From Pseudomonas typographi (GTDB lineage: Bacteria; Pseudomonadota; Gammaproteobacteria; Pseudomonadales; Pseudomonadaceae), in the NCBI RefSeq assembly GCF_014694385.1, contig NZ_JAAOCA010000033.1:1-61936 (forward strand): a stretch of 61,936 nucleotides of DNA. Reading direction: 5' to 3'. This document shows, piece after piece, positions 51,697-60,046 of this stretch. The first letter of the stretch is position 1. Each line of letters begins with the position of its first letter. The notes beneath the pieces were generated by a model, which searched no databases, was not told the DNA's origin, and was given only the letters and a program-made list of their open reading frames with translations. Position numbers and translations under genes: made by a program.

Positions 51697-51714
51697 ATTG
51701 TTGATAATCATCAA
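51697..51714 (+). promoter_or_regulatory. Candidate GntR operator upstream of the second importer
   Basis: ATTGTTGATAAT at 51697-51708 overlaps the inverted repeat TTGAT-AATC-ATCAA at 51701-51714, 56 bases before the binding-protein ATG. The rest of 51384-51769 has no gene and is relatively AT-rich. Confidence 0.6.
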
Positions 51715-51769
51715 AAAAGATGCCGTCTCGATCCTCGTTGCGGCCGATGATTAACGTCCGGAGTCAAGC

Positions 51770-52576
51770 ATGCTCAAGCGATTTTCCGTTGCCGTACTCG
51801 GTTTGCTGTGGGTGATTGGGGCGCAACTGCCGGCGCAGGCAAGGCCGCTGGATGACATTCTCAAAAGTGGCGTGCTGCGGGTGGGTGTGCTGCCCAACTC
51901 GCCACCGCAGTCGGCACTGGGCAGTACCAACGAACTGGAAGGGTTTGACATCGACGTCGCGAAGAAGCTGGCCGAAAGCATCGGCGTGAAGCCTGAGTTC
52001 GTGATGACCGAGATCGCCCAGCGCGTGCCATTCCTGGTCAGCGACCGTATCGACATCTGCCTGGGAGGGCTGACCCGCACGGTCGAGCGCGCCAAGCTGA
52101 TCAGCTACACAGTGCCGCTGCACACCGAGTCGATGGGGGTGCTGACCACTGACAAAGTCAAGATCAGCAGTTGGAAGGAACTCAATGACGCCAAATACAC
52201 CCTGGTATTGATTCGCGGCGTGTGGACGGCTGACTTCCTCAAGCAGAACCTGCCCAACGCCAAGATCCTATATGTCGACACCATGGCCGACACTATCCGT
52301 TCGATTGCCCAGGGCCGCGCCGACGCGCTGGTGGAGAACATCGAGTTCTACGTGCCCTTCACCAAGAACTACCCCGACACCCACTGGGTGACCATGCCCG
52401 AGGCGCTGAACACCGGCTATGACGGCATCGGGGTGGCGCAGAACAACACCGCCCTGCGCGACCTGCTCAACATAGCGCTGTACAACCTGCACACCAGTGG
52501 CTTCGTCAACCAGACGTGGGAGCAGTGGTTCAAGGCCCCGATGCTGGTGAAAGTACAGCCCTCACCGTACTTCTGA
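51770..52576 (+). CDS. Amino-acid-type ABC periplasmic binding protein (second importer)
   Basis: A 268-residue family 3 binding protein. The signal peptide SVAVLGLLWVIGAQLPAQA is followed by RPLDDILKSGVLRVGVLPNS, LVSDRIDICLGGLTRTVER and IRSIAQGRADALVENIEFY. It opens a four-gene importer operon plus RidA. It is only distantly similar to the two paralogues at 45-46.7 kb. This suggests a second substrate, or a metabolite of the same pathway. Confidence 0.93.
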   Translation: MLKRFSVAVLGLLWVIGAQLPAQARPLDDILKSGVLRVGVLPNSPPQSALGSTNELEGFDIDVAKKLAESIGVKPEFVMTEIAQRVPFLVSDRIDICLGGLTRTVERAKLISYTVPLHTESMGVLTTDKVKISSWKELNDAKYTLVLIRGVWTADFLKQNLPNAKILYVDTMADTIRSIAQGRADALVENIEFYVPFTKNYPDTHWVTMPEALNTGYDGIGVAQNNTALRDLLNIALYNLHTSGFVNQTWEQWFKAPMLVKVQPSPYF

Positions 52577-52606
52577 CCGCCCTGCCCTGCGCCCGGGAGG
52601 CCGCCT

Positions 52607-53281
52607 ATGAATTACTCGCTGCAGTTCGGTGAAATACTTCGGCACTGGCCGGACCTGCTCGCCGGCGCCATCACTACCCTGCTGGTTGCCTTCGTCGCGT
52701 TCTGGGTGGGCGTGCTGATCGGCCTTGGCGGCGCCCTGGCCCAACGCCACGGCCGGCCATGGCTGCGTCGGTCGGTGCGGGCTTATGTCGTGTTCTTCAC
52801 TAACACGCCCTCCTTGATCCAGCTGTTCGTGCTGTTCTACGGCCTGCCAGACGTGGGCATTGTGCTCACGCCGATGCAGGCGGTGCTGATCGGCCTGTCA
52901 CTGAACGCCGGTGCATACCTGACCGATATTTTCCGTGGCGGCCTGGCCTCGGTCCGTCAAGCCGAGCTTGAGGCCGCCGCCACCTTGAACATGAACACCT
53001 GCCAGCGCTTTCGCTATGTGACCCTGCCACACCTGGCACAGACGCTGTACCCGATGCTGTCGAATTTCTTCATCTGGATCGTGCTGGGCAGCTCCATCGG
53101 CGGCCTGTTCGGCGTGGATGAACTGGCCGGCAAGGCCATCGAGATCAGCTCCACCACCATGCGCAGTATCGAGGCCTTCAGCGTGGCCGGGGCCATCTAC
53201 GTGGTGCTGACCTTCATCGCCAGCTTGTTTCTGTATGCCGTGGGCTACTTCTGCCTGCGCGTTCGAGCGAGGTTTATCTGA
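52607..53281 (+). CDS. Amino-acid-type ABC permease (second importer, subunit 1)
   Basis: A 224-residue permease. It has LAGAITTLLVAFVAFWVGVLIG, VVFFTNTPSLIQLFVLFYGLP and EAA loop EAAATLNMNTCQRFRYVTLP. The ATG follows GGGAGG by seven bases. Its stop overlaps the next permease start by one base. Confidence 0.93.
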   Translation: MNYSLQFGEILRHWPDLLAGAITTLLVAFVAFWVGVLIGLGGALAQRHGRPWLRRSVRAYVVFFTNTPSLIQLFVLFYGLPDVGIVLTPMQAVLIGLSLNAGAYLTDIFRGGLASVRQAELEAAATLNMNTCQRFRYVTLPHLAQTLYPMLSNFFIWIVLGSSIGGLFGVDELAGKAIEISSTTMRSIEAFSVAGAIYVVLTFIASLFLYAVGYFCLRVRARFI

Positions 53282-54042
53282 TGCTGCCGCTTTCGGTACA
53301 ACTTCACCAACTGTTCACCGGCTTCACTTTCACCTTTTTGCTGCAGGCAGCCTTGAGTACCCTGGCGCTGGCCGTGGCCGGTTGCAGCTGCGGCCTGCTG
53401 GTGGGCCTGGTGGTAGCCTGCCTGCGCCGCAGTCGCACGCTGTACCTGTTGCCGCTGCGCATGGTGCTGGTGGTGTTCGTCGAGCTGATGCGGCGAATCC
53501 CGTTTCTGGTCACGTTATTCCTGACCCTGTTCGTATTGCAGGCCCTGGGCACCAACCTGTCGTTCTTCAGCATCGCGCTGATCGCCGTGTGCCTGATTGC
53601 CACCGCCTACCTGGCGGAAATCTTCCGAGCAGGCTTTGACTCGGTGCCGCAACCGCAGATCGACGCCGCGAAAACCCTGAACTTCAGCCCGCTGCAAATC
53701 CTGTTTACGGTAATGCTGCCCCAGTCCTGGAAAGTAGTGTTGCCCCCAGCGTTCAGCTTTATGGTGTCGTTCATCAAGGACACCGCCCTGGCATCGCAGT
53801 TGGGGGTGGTGGAGCTGACGTTCGCCGGCAAAATTCTCATCACCCGCGGCTACTCGGCGTTTTTGATCTACGGGCTGGTGATGTTGGTGTACTTCGCACT
53901 GTCGTGGCCGCTGAGCCTGCTCGGAGCTTGGCTGGAACAATGCACGCAGCGCGCCTTCAACCCCACGGCCGACGCCATGCCCGCCGGTACCACGCCCATC
54001 ACACCCGCCCTGCCCAACCCAGCGCTCTTGGACCGGAGATAA
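53281..54042 (+). CDS. Amino-acid-type ABC permease (second importer, subunit 2)
   Basis: A 253-residue permease with about five membrane helices. It has QAALSTLALAVAGCSCGLLVG, VFVELMRRIPFLVTLFLTLF and EAA loop DAAKTLNFSPLQILFTVMLP. A C-terminal Pro/Thr-rich tail of about 25 residues (AMPAGTTPITPALPNPA) is unusual. It is followed after three bases by the ATPase gene. Confidence 0.93.
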   Translation: MLPLSVQLHQLFTGFTFTFLLQAALSTLALAVAGCSCGLLVGLVVACLRRSRTLYLLPLRMVLVVFVELMRRIPFLVTLFLTLFVLQALGTNLSFFSIALIAVCLIATAYLAEIFRAGFDSVPQPQIDAAKTLNFSPLQILFTVMLPQSWKVVLPPAFSFMVSFIKDTALASQLGVVELTFAGKILITRGYSAFLIYGLVMLVYFALSWPLSLLGAWLEQCTQRAFNPTADAMPAGTTPITPALPNPALLDRR

Positions 54043-54045
54043 CCC

Positions 54046-54783
54046 ATGCCGCACTTGGATATCAATAACCTTTCATGTTCCTACGGCTCGCAACCGGTGC
54101 TCGACGGCCTCAGCCTGAGCGTCGAAAAAGGCCAGGTGGTCAGCCTTATTGGCGGCTCCGGCTCAGGCAAGAGCACGCTGCTGCGGGTCATCATGGGGTT
54201 GACGCAACCTACCGGGGGCAGCATCAGCATTGGCGAGCAGGCGGTGGACTACGGCTCGGCAGCCAGCGTGCGTGCTGCCAGGGAAAAAATCGCCATCGTG
54301 TTCCAGCAGTACAACCTGTTCAACAACATGAGCGTGCTGCGCAACGTCATGGTAACCCCCACCCGGGTGCAAAAGCGGGACGAACGCAAGGTGCGCGACG
54401 AGGCCATGACGCTGCTAAGCAAAGTGGGCTTGAAGGACAAAGCCAACGTGTACCCGGCGCAGCTCTCCGGGGGCCAGCAGCAGCGAGTGGCAATCAGCCG
54501 TGCCCTGGCGTTGCAACCGCAGATTTTATTGCTTGACGAAATCACCTCCGCGCTGGACCCAGAGCTGGTCGGCGAGGTGCTTGACAGCGTGCGCCAACTG
54601 GCCCGCGACGGCATGACCATGCTGCTGGTGTCCCATGAAATGCGCTTCGTTCGCGAAGTCTCCGACCAAGTGGCGATGATGGACAAAGGCCGCATCGTCG
54701 AGATGGCCCCGCCCGAGCAACTGTTCACCCAACCCCAACAACCCCGCACCCAGGCGTTCATGCAGAAGGTCGCCTGGCACTGA
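54046..54783 (+). CDS. Amino-acid-type ABC ATPase (second importer)
   Basis: A 245-residue ATPase with Walker A GGSGSGKSTLLRVI, VFQQYNLFNNMSVLRNV, signature QLSGGQQQRVAISRAL and Walker B ILLLDEITSALD. All catalytic residues, including the H-loop SHEMRFV, are present. It is preceded in the operon by the binding protein and two permeases, so the importer is complete. Confidence 0.95.
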   Translation: MPHLDINNLSCSYGSQPVLDGLSLSVEKGQVVSLIGGSGSGKSTLLRVIMGLTQPTGGSISIGEQAVDYGSAASVRAAREKIAIVFQQYNLFNNMSVLRNVMVTPTRVQKRDERKVRDEAMTLLSKVGLKDKANVYPAQLSGGQQQRVAISRALALQPQILLLDEITSALDPELVGEVLDSVRQLARDGMTMLLVSHEMRFVREVSDQVAMMDKGRIVEMAPPEQLFTQPQQPRTQAFMQKVAWH

Positions 54784-54811
54784 TGCTTAAAAGCAGAGGA
54801 AATACTGACCC

Positions 54812-55234
54812 GTGGCTACCATCGTAAAATTGAAATCCGGCAGCATTCTGGAAGAAAAAGAAAGTTTTTCGCGCGCCGTGTGCGTGGACAACTGGATCTT
54901 TATGTCATTGACCTCCGGGCGCGACTACAAGACCCGGGTAATGCCCGACACCGCCCTGGGCCAGGCCGAGAACGCCCTACGCAACGTCGAAGGCGCCTTG
55001 CAGGCGCTGGGCTCGGAATTGGCCGATGTGGTGCGCTCGCGCATCTTCATCCCCAACCAGGCCGATGTACCCGCGGTGATGGCTTTCATTGGCGAGCGTC
55101 TCCGTGGCATTGACCATGCCCACTGCGTGAGCTGCGGCCAATTAGGCGGCCCGGAGTACCTGTTCGAGATCGAGGTCACCGCTTACAAGGGGGCCGCCAA
55201 GGGGGAGCAGCAGCGGGTGACGATCAGCTTGTGA
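54812..55234 (+). CDS. RidA/YjgF/Rid family protein
   Basis: A 140-residue Rid protein. It has VDNWIFMSLTSGRDYKTR, ENALRNVEGALQALGSELAD, VVRSRIFIPNQADVPAV and the C-terminal GPEYLFEIEVTAYKG with the conserved Glu. The Rid Arg (RSRIFI) is present. Members hydrolyse imines or 2-aminoacrylate, and RutC acts after a flavin monooxygenase. The GTG start at 54812 has AGAGG upstream at long spacing. It ends the importer operon, 28 bases after the ATPase. Confidence 0.88.
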   Translation: MATIVKLKSGSILEEKESFSRAVCVDNWIFMSLTSGRDYKTRVMPDTALGQAENALRNVEGALQALGSELADVVRSRIFIPNQADVPAVMAFIGERLRGIDHAHCVSCGQLGGPEYLFEIEVTAYKGAAKGEQQRVTISL

Positions 55235-55639
55235 CGATGTAAGGATATGGAAGCGGTGCCCGGCCATTTATCTGGGCTGGGATGATCAAGGCGGTTGCCT
55301 TGCAGGCGTCCAATGGGCTTTAAGTGGCTGCGACCGCGAAGGCCTCACCGCGCTACCGGACACGACCCCGAAGCCGCCTATGACTTTTTCCGCACGTTTC
55401 AGAAATCGCCATTCGCGATCGCTCGCAGCGCCCGCGCCTGCCTAGCGATAATCCCGATTGATCAAGTGGGGCGGGGAGCCCCGCCGGACGACTGCGATGC
55501 ACTGATCGCATCTGCCCACTTCGCGCTGAGCGGCTGGGGAAGTCACCCCAAATCCAAGGTTTACCGCGTGGGTGCCCGCGGGCACCATCGTCCTTATCGG
55601 CGGGCCTTAGTAGGTTTGCTCCCCAGCCCCTCACGAACG

Positions 55640-55775
55640 ATGGCCAGCGTAACCCTACGCCGTGACATCAACGCCAATCTTGTTCAGAAATGGATACCGG
55701 CTTAGGGCGATCGGAGGGCGCCAGCGTTGCCCATTTTCGTTCCGATGAAGCTAACGCCCGTAACCCAGCCCGATC
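55640..55775 (+). mobile_element. IS66-family TnpA remnant
   Basis: It reads ASVTLRRDINANLVQKWIPA, a stop, then GDRRAPALPIFVPM, like the IS66 TnpA scrap at 43857, with which it shares most bases. The flanking stretch 55235-55639 shows no recognisable gene and the region to 55863 is similarly empty. It separates the RidA operon from the AraC gene. Confidence 0.55.
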
Positions 55776-55944
55776 AGCCAAAAGGCTGTTCAGGCCTTTG
55801 TGCATCCCATAGTGCTCGCTGGACAGAACACTGTTCCAGCAGTACTGTCAGCCTCGTTCTTTAATGGCGGTGGCCTCGTTTCCAATGGTCTGCGCTTTTG
55901 TTAGGCGTAGCAGGGCAACAGGGCAAAATTGGCATGGAGAGCCT

Positions 55945-56688
55945 ATGGACCCGATCATTTCGCTTAAGTCGTATGCCGAAGGCGCCAGCCTGCATGTGCA
56001 TGATTTTCACCAACTGGTCATCCCCACCAACGGCACGATGGAAATAGAGATCAATGGCTCTGGAGGGTATCTGACGAATGCCAGGGGCGTGTTGATACCC
56101 GCCGCCTGCCACCATGAGTTCAGCGCATCTTCCGGCAGCCAGTACGTCGTGGCAGATATACCGATCGATTTCATGATGGGCGACAGCGTTGACTCATGGA
56201 CGTCTCGTACGGTTAACGAGCCATTTTTTACGGTGCCCTTGTCCTTCAATCATCTGCTCGCCTACCTCAAAGACGCGGGCCAGCAGCGACATGCGGTCAA
56301 CGCCGATGCTTGGGTGAGGCTAGCCCTGGGCTCTATCGCCTCGGATCCCCAAGCACCGTGCGCTACGAAACCCGAGCCATTGGCGAAAGCCACAGCGTTC
56401 ATGCGCGCCAACATAGACCAGGCGATCACCTGCAAGCACGTGGCGTTGGCTGCTGGGGTCAGCGAAAGGAAGCTCAATTACCTGTTCCATCAGTCGATGC
56501 AGGCTACGCCCCACGCCTACTTGCTGGAGTTGCGCATTGAGAGAGCTATCAGCCTGCTCTGCAGCGGCAACCTGCCCATCAGTGCCATCGCTCACGCCAG
56601 CGGTTTTTCCGATCAAAGCGCGCTGACCCACGCCATGAAACGCACCCGCGGCATCACACCGGCCAAGCTCAGGCGTGTGAGCACCTGA
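55945..56688 (+). CDS. AraC-family regulator
   Basis: A 247-residue regulator with an N-terminal cupin-like sensing domain (ASLHVHDFHQLVIPTNGTME, then RGVLIPAACHHEFSA) and a C-terminal double helix-turn-helix. The first helix region is ITCKHVALAAGVSERKLNYL and the second ISAIAHASGFSDQSALTHAM. The ATG at 55945 follows GGAGAG by four bases. It is encoded ahead of, and in the same direction as, the EamA-radical SAM operon (140-base gap), and probably regulates it. Confidence 0.9.
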   Translation: MDPIISLKSYAEGASLHVHDFHQLVIPTNGTMEIEINGSGGYLTNARGVLIPAACHHEFSASSGSQYVVADIPIDFMMGDSVDSWTSRTVNEPFFTVPLSFNHLLAYLKDAGQQRHAVNADAWVRLALGSIASDPQAPCATKPEPLAKATAFMRANIDQAITCKHVALAAGVSERKLNYLFHQSMQATPHAYLLELRIERAISLLCSGNLPISAIAHASGFSDQSALTHAMKRTRGITPAKLRRVST

Positions 56689-56828
56689 TCGGCCCGCCGA
56701 GCAAGTATCCGCGGCAAGGCACGCTGCCAGCGTGCAGTCGATAACAAAAAAAAGCAGGATCTTGCAAGCCGTGCATAGGGGCCGCGTCGTACATTTCGGT
56801 AGTCCATCGAAGGGTACGAGCATTCCCA

Positions 56829-57761
56829 ATGTCCGAAATGCTGCACGCTATTTCCACCAAAAGCACCCGGCTGCGAAAGACAGCCAACGCTTGCGGCCTA
56901 TTGGCCATCGTGATGTGGGCCTCGCTCGCGTTGTTGACCGCGCGCACGCAGGGCGTGCCCCCGTTTCAACTGTTGTGTCTATCGTTCGCTATTCCGTTCG
57001 CCCTGGCATGCTTGGCCGCCATCGCGGGTTGGCGCGGCGGGTTCAGGGCTTGGCGCCAGCCACCGGAAGTGTGGATCTCCGGCTTCGCCGGCATCTTCCT
57101 CTATCACGCCTTCTATTTTTTCGCACTCAAAGCCGCGCCCCCAGCGCAGGCCAGCATGATCGCGTACCTATGGCCACTGCTGATCGTGCTGTTCAGTACC
57201 GCGCGGGCGAAAGGTCGGCTCAACCGAATGTGCCTGCTAGGGGCCTGCCTAGGTTTGGCCGGCACTGCCGTGATCCTTCAGCCCGAAAGCAGTGCGCTCA
57301 CGCCTCGGACGATGCTTGGCTATGCCGCGGAATTGTGCTGCGCCCTAGTGTGGTCGAGTTATTCGGTTTTCAACAAGCGCTATGAAGGTGCACCGGTCAG
57401 CGTGATTGGCGGTATTTGCGGGCTGGTATCCCTTGGCGGAGCCATCTGCCACATGCTGTTTGAACAGACGGTCATGCCCGATACCCAAGCCGCTGTGGCG
57501 ATCTTGCTGCTAGGGCTGGGCCCGGTGGGCCTGGCGTTCTTTGCTTGGGATCTAGCCACAAAAAGCGGTGATACGGAATTTCTCGGGGCGGTTTCATACC
57601 TGGCACCGCTGATCTCGACGTTGCTTTTGGTAATTGCTGGCGTACTGACGCTCGATCTGAGGATCATCGCCGCAACCGGGTTGATCGTTGCGGGGACCCT
57701 TGCGGCCACCTTCGGCGCGCGCTACCGCGCGCTGGCGCTGTCGCGACGGATAACAGAATAG
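56829..57761 (+). CDS. EamA/DMT-family transporter
   Basis: A 310-residue ten-helix transporter of the drug/metabolite superfamily. Paired EamA repeats are visible: ACGLLAIVMWASLALLTART to LRA-type APPAQASMIAYLWPLLIVLF, and AELCCALVWSSYSVFNKRY to SYLAPLISTLLLVIAGV. Related EamA proteins such as RhtA and YddG export amino acids and analogues. It is the first gene of a four-gene operon whose next gene starts 29 bases on. That arrangement suggests export of the operon's product. Confidence 0.92.
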   Translation: MSEMLHAISTKSTRLRKTANACGLLAIVMWASLALLTARTQGVPPFQLLCLSFAIPFALACLAAIAGWRGGFRAWRQPPEVWISGFAGIFLYHAFYFFALKAAPPAQASMIAYLWPLLIVLFSTARAKGRLNRMCLLGACLGLAGTAVILQPESSALTPRTMLGYAAELCCALVWSSYSVFNKRYEGAPVSVIGGICGLVSLGGAICHMLFEQTVMPDTQAAVAILLLGLGPVGLAFFAWDLATKSGDTEFLGAVSYLAPLISTLLLVIAGVLTLDLRIIAATGLIVAGTLAATFGARYRALALSRRITE

Positions 57762-57790
57762 CCCGCGTTATTTCAGATAAGGATATCCAA

Positions 57791-59395
57791 ATGCTGAGAG
57801 TTCTGGCGATCAGTGCTCCGCACTGGCAGTTTCGCCCTGTCGGCCATGAGCAACACCTCAACAGCAGTACGCCGTTCAGTTTGCAAAATGCTATCAGAGT
57901 ATGTGCCCATGATGCCCGTCAGGGCATCGGGGTATGGGGACGCAGTAACTGGAATAGCGCAGGGGGCCTGGCCAATGCTGTGTTCATGTCGGACTACCTG
58001 CACGAAACCTTTGCCTGGCTCGACCCCGCACTGGCCAGTGTGCGGCCCAATCTCGTATTGATCGGCGCGATGTCCATCTCCTTTCCAGGCGCTGTCCAGG
58101 TGGCTACACGAATCAAGCAGGCATTGGGATCGAAAGTAATCGTAGTTATCGGCGGCAAGCATGTGATCGAGACCACTTACCTGAGCGCAGGGGAACTTCG
58201 ACTGCACCCAGGCTCTCCGATTGCCGCTATGGATCGGGGCGATATCGGACCGATCTTCGATTTGGTCGTTTCCGGTGATGGCGAAGAACTGATCAGGGAA
58301 ATCGGTGTCGCCGTTGCAGGCTTGACCGGCACGGAGTTGAATGCGTCCAATATTGCGACCTACCTAGCGGAGAACCTCTGCATTCGGGGGGACTGGACCA
58401 CTGCCTGGCTTGACGGGGGCGCCGTCAGGCATGTCACGAGCCCGAAACTACCGTTGGATTACGACAATTTGCCGGTACCCGCAGCGCTGTTTCAAGTGAC
58501 CTCGACATTCCCGGTCTTTCGAACCGACCTGACGGCGCATGCCTATAGCGACACCAGCAAGGGTTGTATCTATTCGTGTGGTTTCTGCAGCGAAGCCCAG
58601 GCAATCAACGGTAAGCTCCAAGGCATGGCGACGGCGCATCAACGGCTGTTCCGCCAGTTGCACACCATCGCCAATTTGGCCCAAACCCAAGCCAGCGAGG
58701 CTACGATCAGCGCTTTTGTCGAAGATTCGATTCTGCTGCAGGGCAACGCTGCGTCACTGGCACGCTTGTCCGACCTTATTGAGACGCAGGGGTTGGGGAT
58801 TGTGTTCGGTGGTCAGCTCACCGTTGACATGGTCAATGACCCGAACCGCCAGGTACAGATCGCGCGGCTAGCTGATAATGGCCTGCGCTACCTTTTTATG
58901 GGGCTGGAGACGCCGGACGAGGATCTTGCGGCGGCGATGCACAAAAATCGCGGGGCATCCAGGGGCAGCCACAAAAGTGACCTGCTGTGCAGTGACGCGA
59001 CGGACAACGGTTGGGTGCACAGAAGCGAACGGGCTTTGCGCTTTCTAGCGGGCGCGGGCATTGACTGCGGGTTGTCGCTGTTGTTCGGGCTGGGGGAAAG
59101 CCAAACCCAGCGGGTGGCCCTGCTGGAGCTCATCGGCGCGTGGCAGCGCGATGTGGGGCAGCCCAAGTGCATCAGCATGAACTGGGCGGTACAGCATCCA
59201 TTGCGGCAACCGCAGGGCAATAAGAACCACTACCTGGCGTGGGCCATTGATGAGCAGGACCTTCGCGCGCCGGTCATCTCCAGGATATTCGGTGAAGCTT
59301 CGACGCGGTATTGCATGCCGGGGGTGAGCATGGCCAGCCTAGCCGAACTGCAGGTACTGGACGGGCTTTATCAAAAATTGAACAGCATCGTCTGA
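57791..59395 (+). CDS. B12-binding domain radical SAM protein
   Basis: A 534-residue enzyme. Residues about 70-135 form a cobalamin-binding Rossmann-like domain (RPNLVLIGAMSISFPGAVQV, then KVIVVIGGKHV). The radical SAM motif is C259IYSC263GFC266, after SDTSKG. The TIM-barrel continues with LRYLFMGLETPDEDLAAAMH and AGAGIDCGLSLLFGLGESQ. Such enzymes usually transfer methyl groups to unreactive carbon or phosphorus, or remodel carbon skeletons. A pathway cannot be named from the sequence. It is cotranscribed with the B3/4 protein (12 bases) and methyltransferase. All cluster cysteines are intact. Confidence 0.93.
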   Translation: MLRVLAISAPHWQFRPVGHEQHLNSSTPFSLQNAIRVCAHDARQGIGVWGRSNWNSAGGLANAVFMSDYLHETFAWLDPALASVRPNLVLIGAMSISFPGAVQVATRIKQALGSKVIVVIGGKHVIETTYLSAGELRLHPGSPIAAMDRGDIGPIFDLVVSGDGEELIREIGVAVAGLTGTELNASNIATYLAENLCIRGDWTTAWLDGGAVRHVTSPKLPLDYDNLPVPAALFQVTSTFPVFRTDLTAHAYSDTSKGCIYSCGFCSEAQAINGKLQGMATAHQRLFRQLHTIANLAQTQASEATISAFVEDSILLQGNAASLARLSDLIETQGLGIVFGGQLTVDMVNDPNRQVQIARLADNGLRYLFMGLETPDEDLAAAMHKNRGASRGSHKSDLLCSDATDNGWVHRSERALRFLAGAGIDCGLSLLFGLGESQTQRVALLELIGAWQRDVGQPKCISMNWAVQHPLRQPQGNKNHYLAWAIDEQDLRAPVISRIFGEASTRYCMPGVSMASLAELQVLDGLYQKLNSIV

Positions 59396-59407
59396 GCGAG
59401 CGCCTCC

Positions 59408-60046
59408 ATGATACAGATGCCTCCTGAATTGTCCGCTGCCCGGCCATCCCTTCGAGTCGGCTACCTCTCCTACCGGGTGCGAAACAACACCGGCGCTTAT
59501 TGTCTGCCTTTGCGGCGCATGGCAGGGGCGGCCAGCCATCGTGATCCATCGACGCAACAGCACACCGAGGGCACCCATAAGCTATTGAAGGCTTGTGGCA
59601 CTGCCCCCTCGCGTTATAGGCCCTCCTATGACGCGCTCAGCCGCAGGCAGCTAGCAGCGAAGCCGCTGGTAAGCGTCAACCCTGTGGTCGATATAGGCAA
59701 TTACATTTCGCTACGCTACGGCGTGTGCATCGGCTCCTACGACGCGAACTGTATCCAGGGCTCAATCTCGTTCGCGGTGGGTAGTGCGCACGCGCAGTAC
59801 CGGGGTATCGCCGACAAGGCGATAAAGCTCGAGGGAATTCCGGCGGTAAGGGATGACCTGGTTTTTTTTGGCAGCCTGCATGCCGATTCGCGGCGAACCT
59901 GTGTAGGTGAGCAGCGCCAGGCATTGCTGATGCGCTTCTTCTATCCCTCCGAATGGCTCAACCCCGCGACAACTCAGGAGCAGGCTGGCGCTCTGCTAGA
60001 CGAATACTGTTCAATTCATATCTCCGATGATGGTGTATGCAGTTGA
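59408..60046 (+). CDS. B3/4-domain protein (PheRS-beta editing-like)
   Basis: A 212-residue protein. After an N-terminal extension (about residues 1-85), the B3/4 fold appears: LVSVNPVVDIGNYISLRYGV, CIGSYDANCIQGSI, and DDLVFFGSLHADSRRTCVGE. B3/4 domains hydrolyse wrongly charged aminoacyl-tRNA in the phenylalanyl-tRNA synthetase beta chain; stand-alone versions are known but mostly uncharacterised. Here it lies between a radical SAM enzyme and a methyltransferase, overlapping the latter. That makes a self-protection or tRNA-quality role plausible, by inference only. Confidence 0.82.
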   Translation: MIQMPPELSAARPSLRVGYLSYRVRNNTGAYCLPLRRMAGAASHRDPSTQQHTEGTHKLLKACGTAPSRYRPSYDALSRRQLAAKPLVSVNPVVDIGNYISLRYGVCIGSYDANCIQGSISFAVGSAHAQYRGIADKAIKLEGIPAVRDDLVFFGSLHADSRRTCVGEQRQALLMRFFYPSEWLNPATTQEQAGALLDEYCSIHISDDGVCS

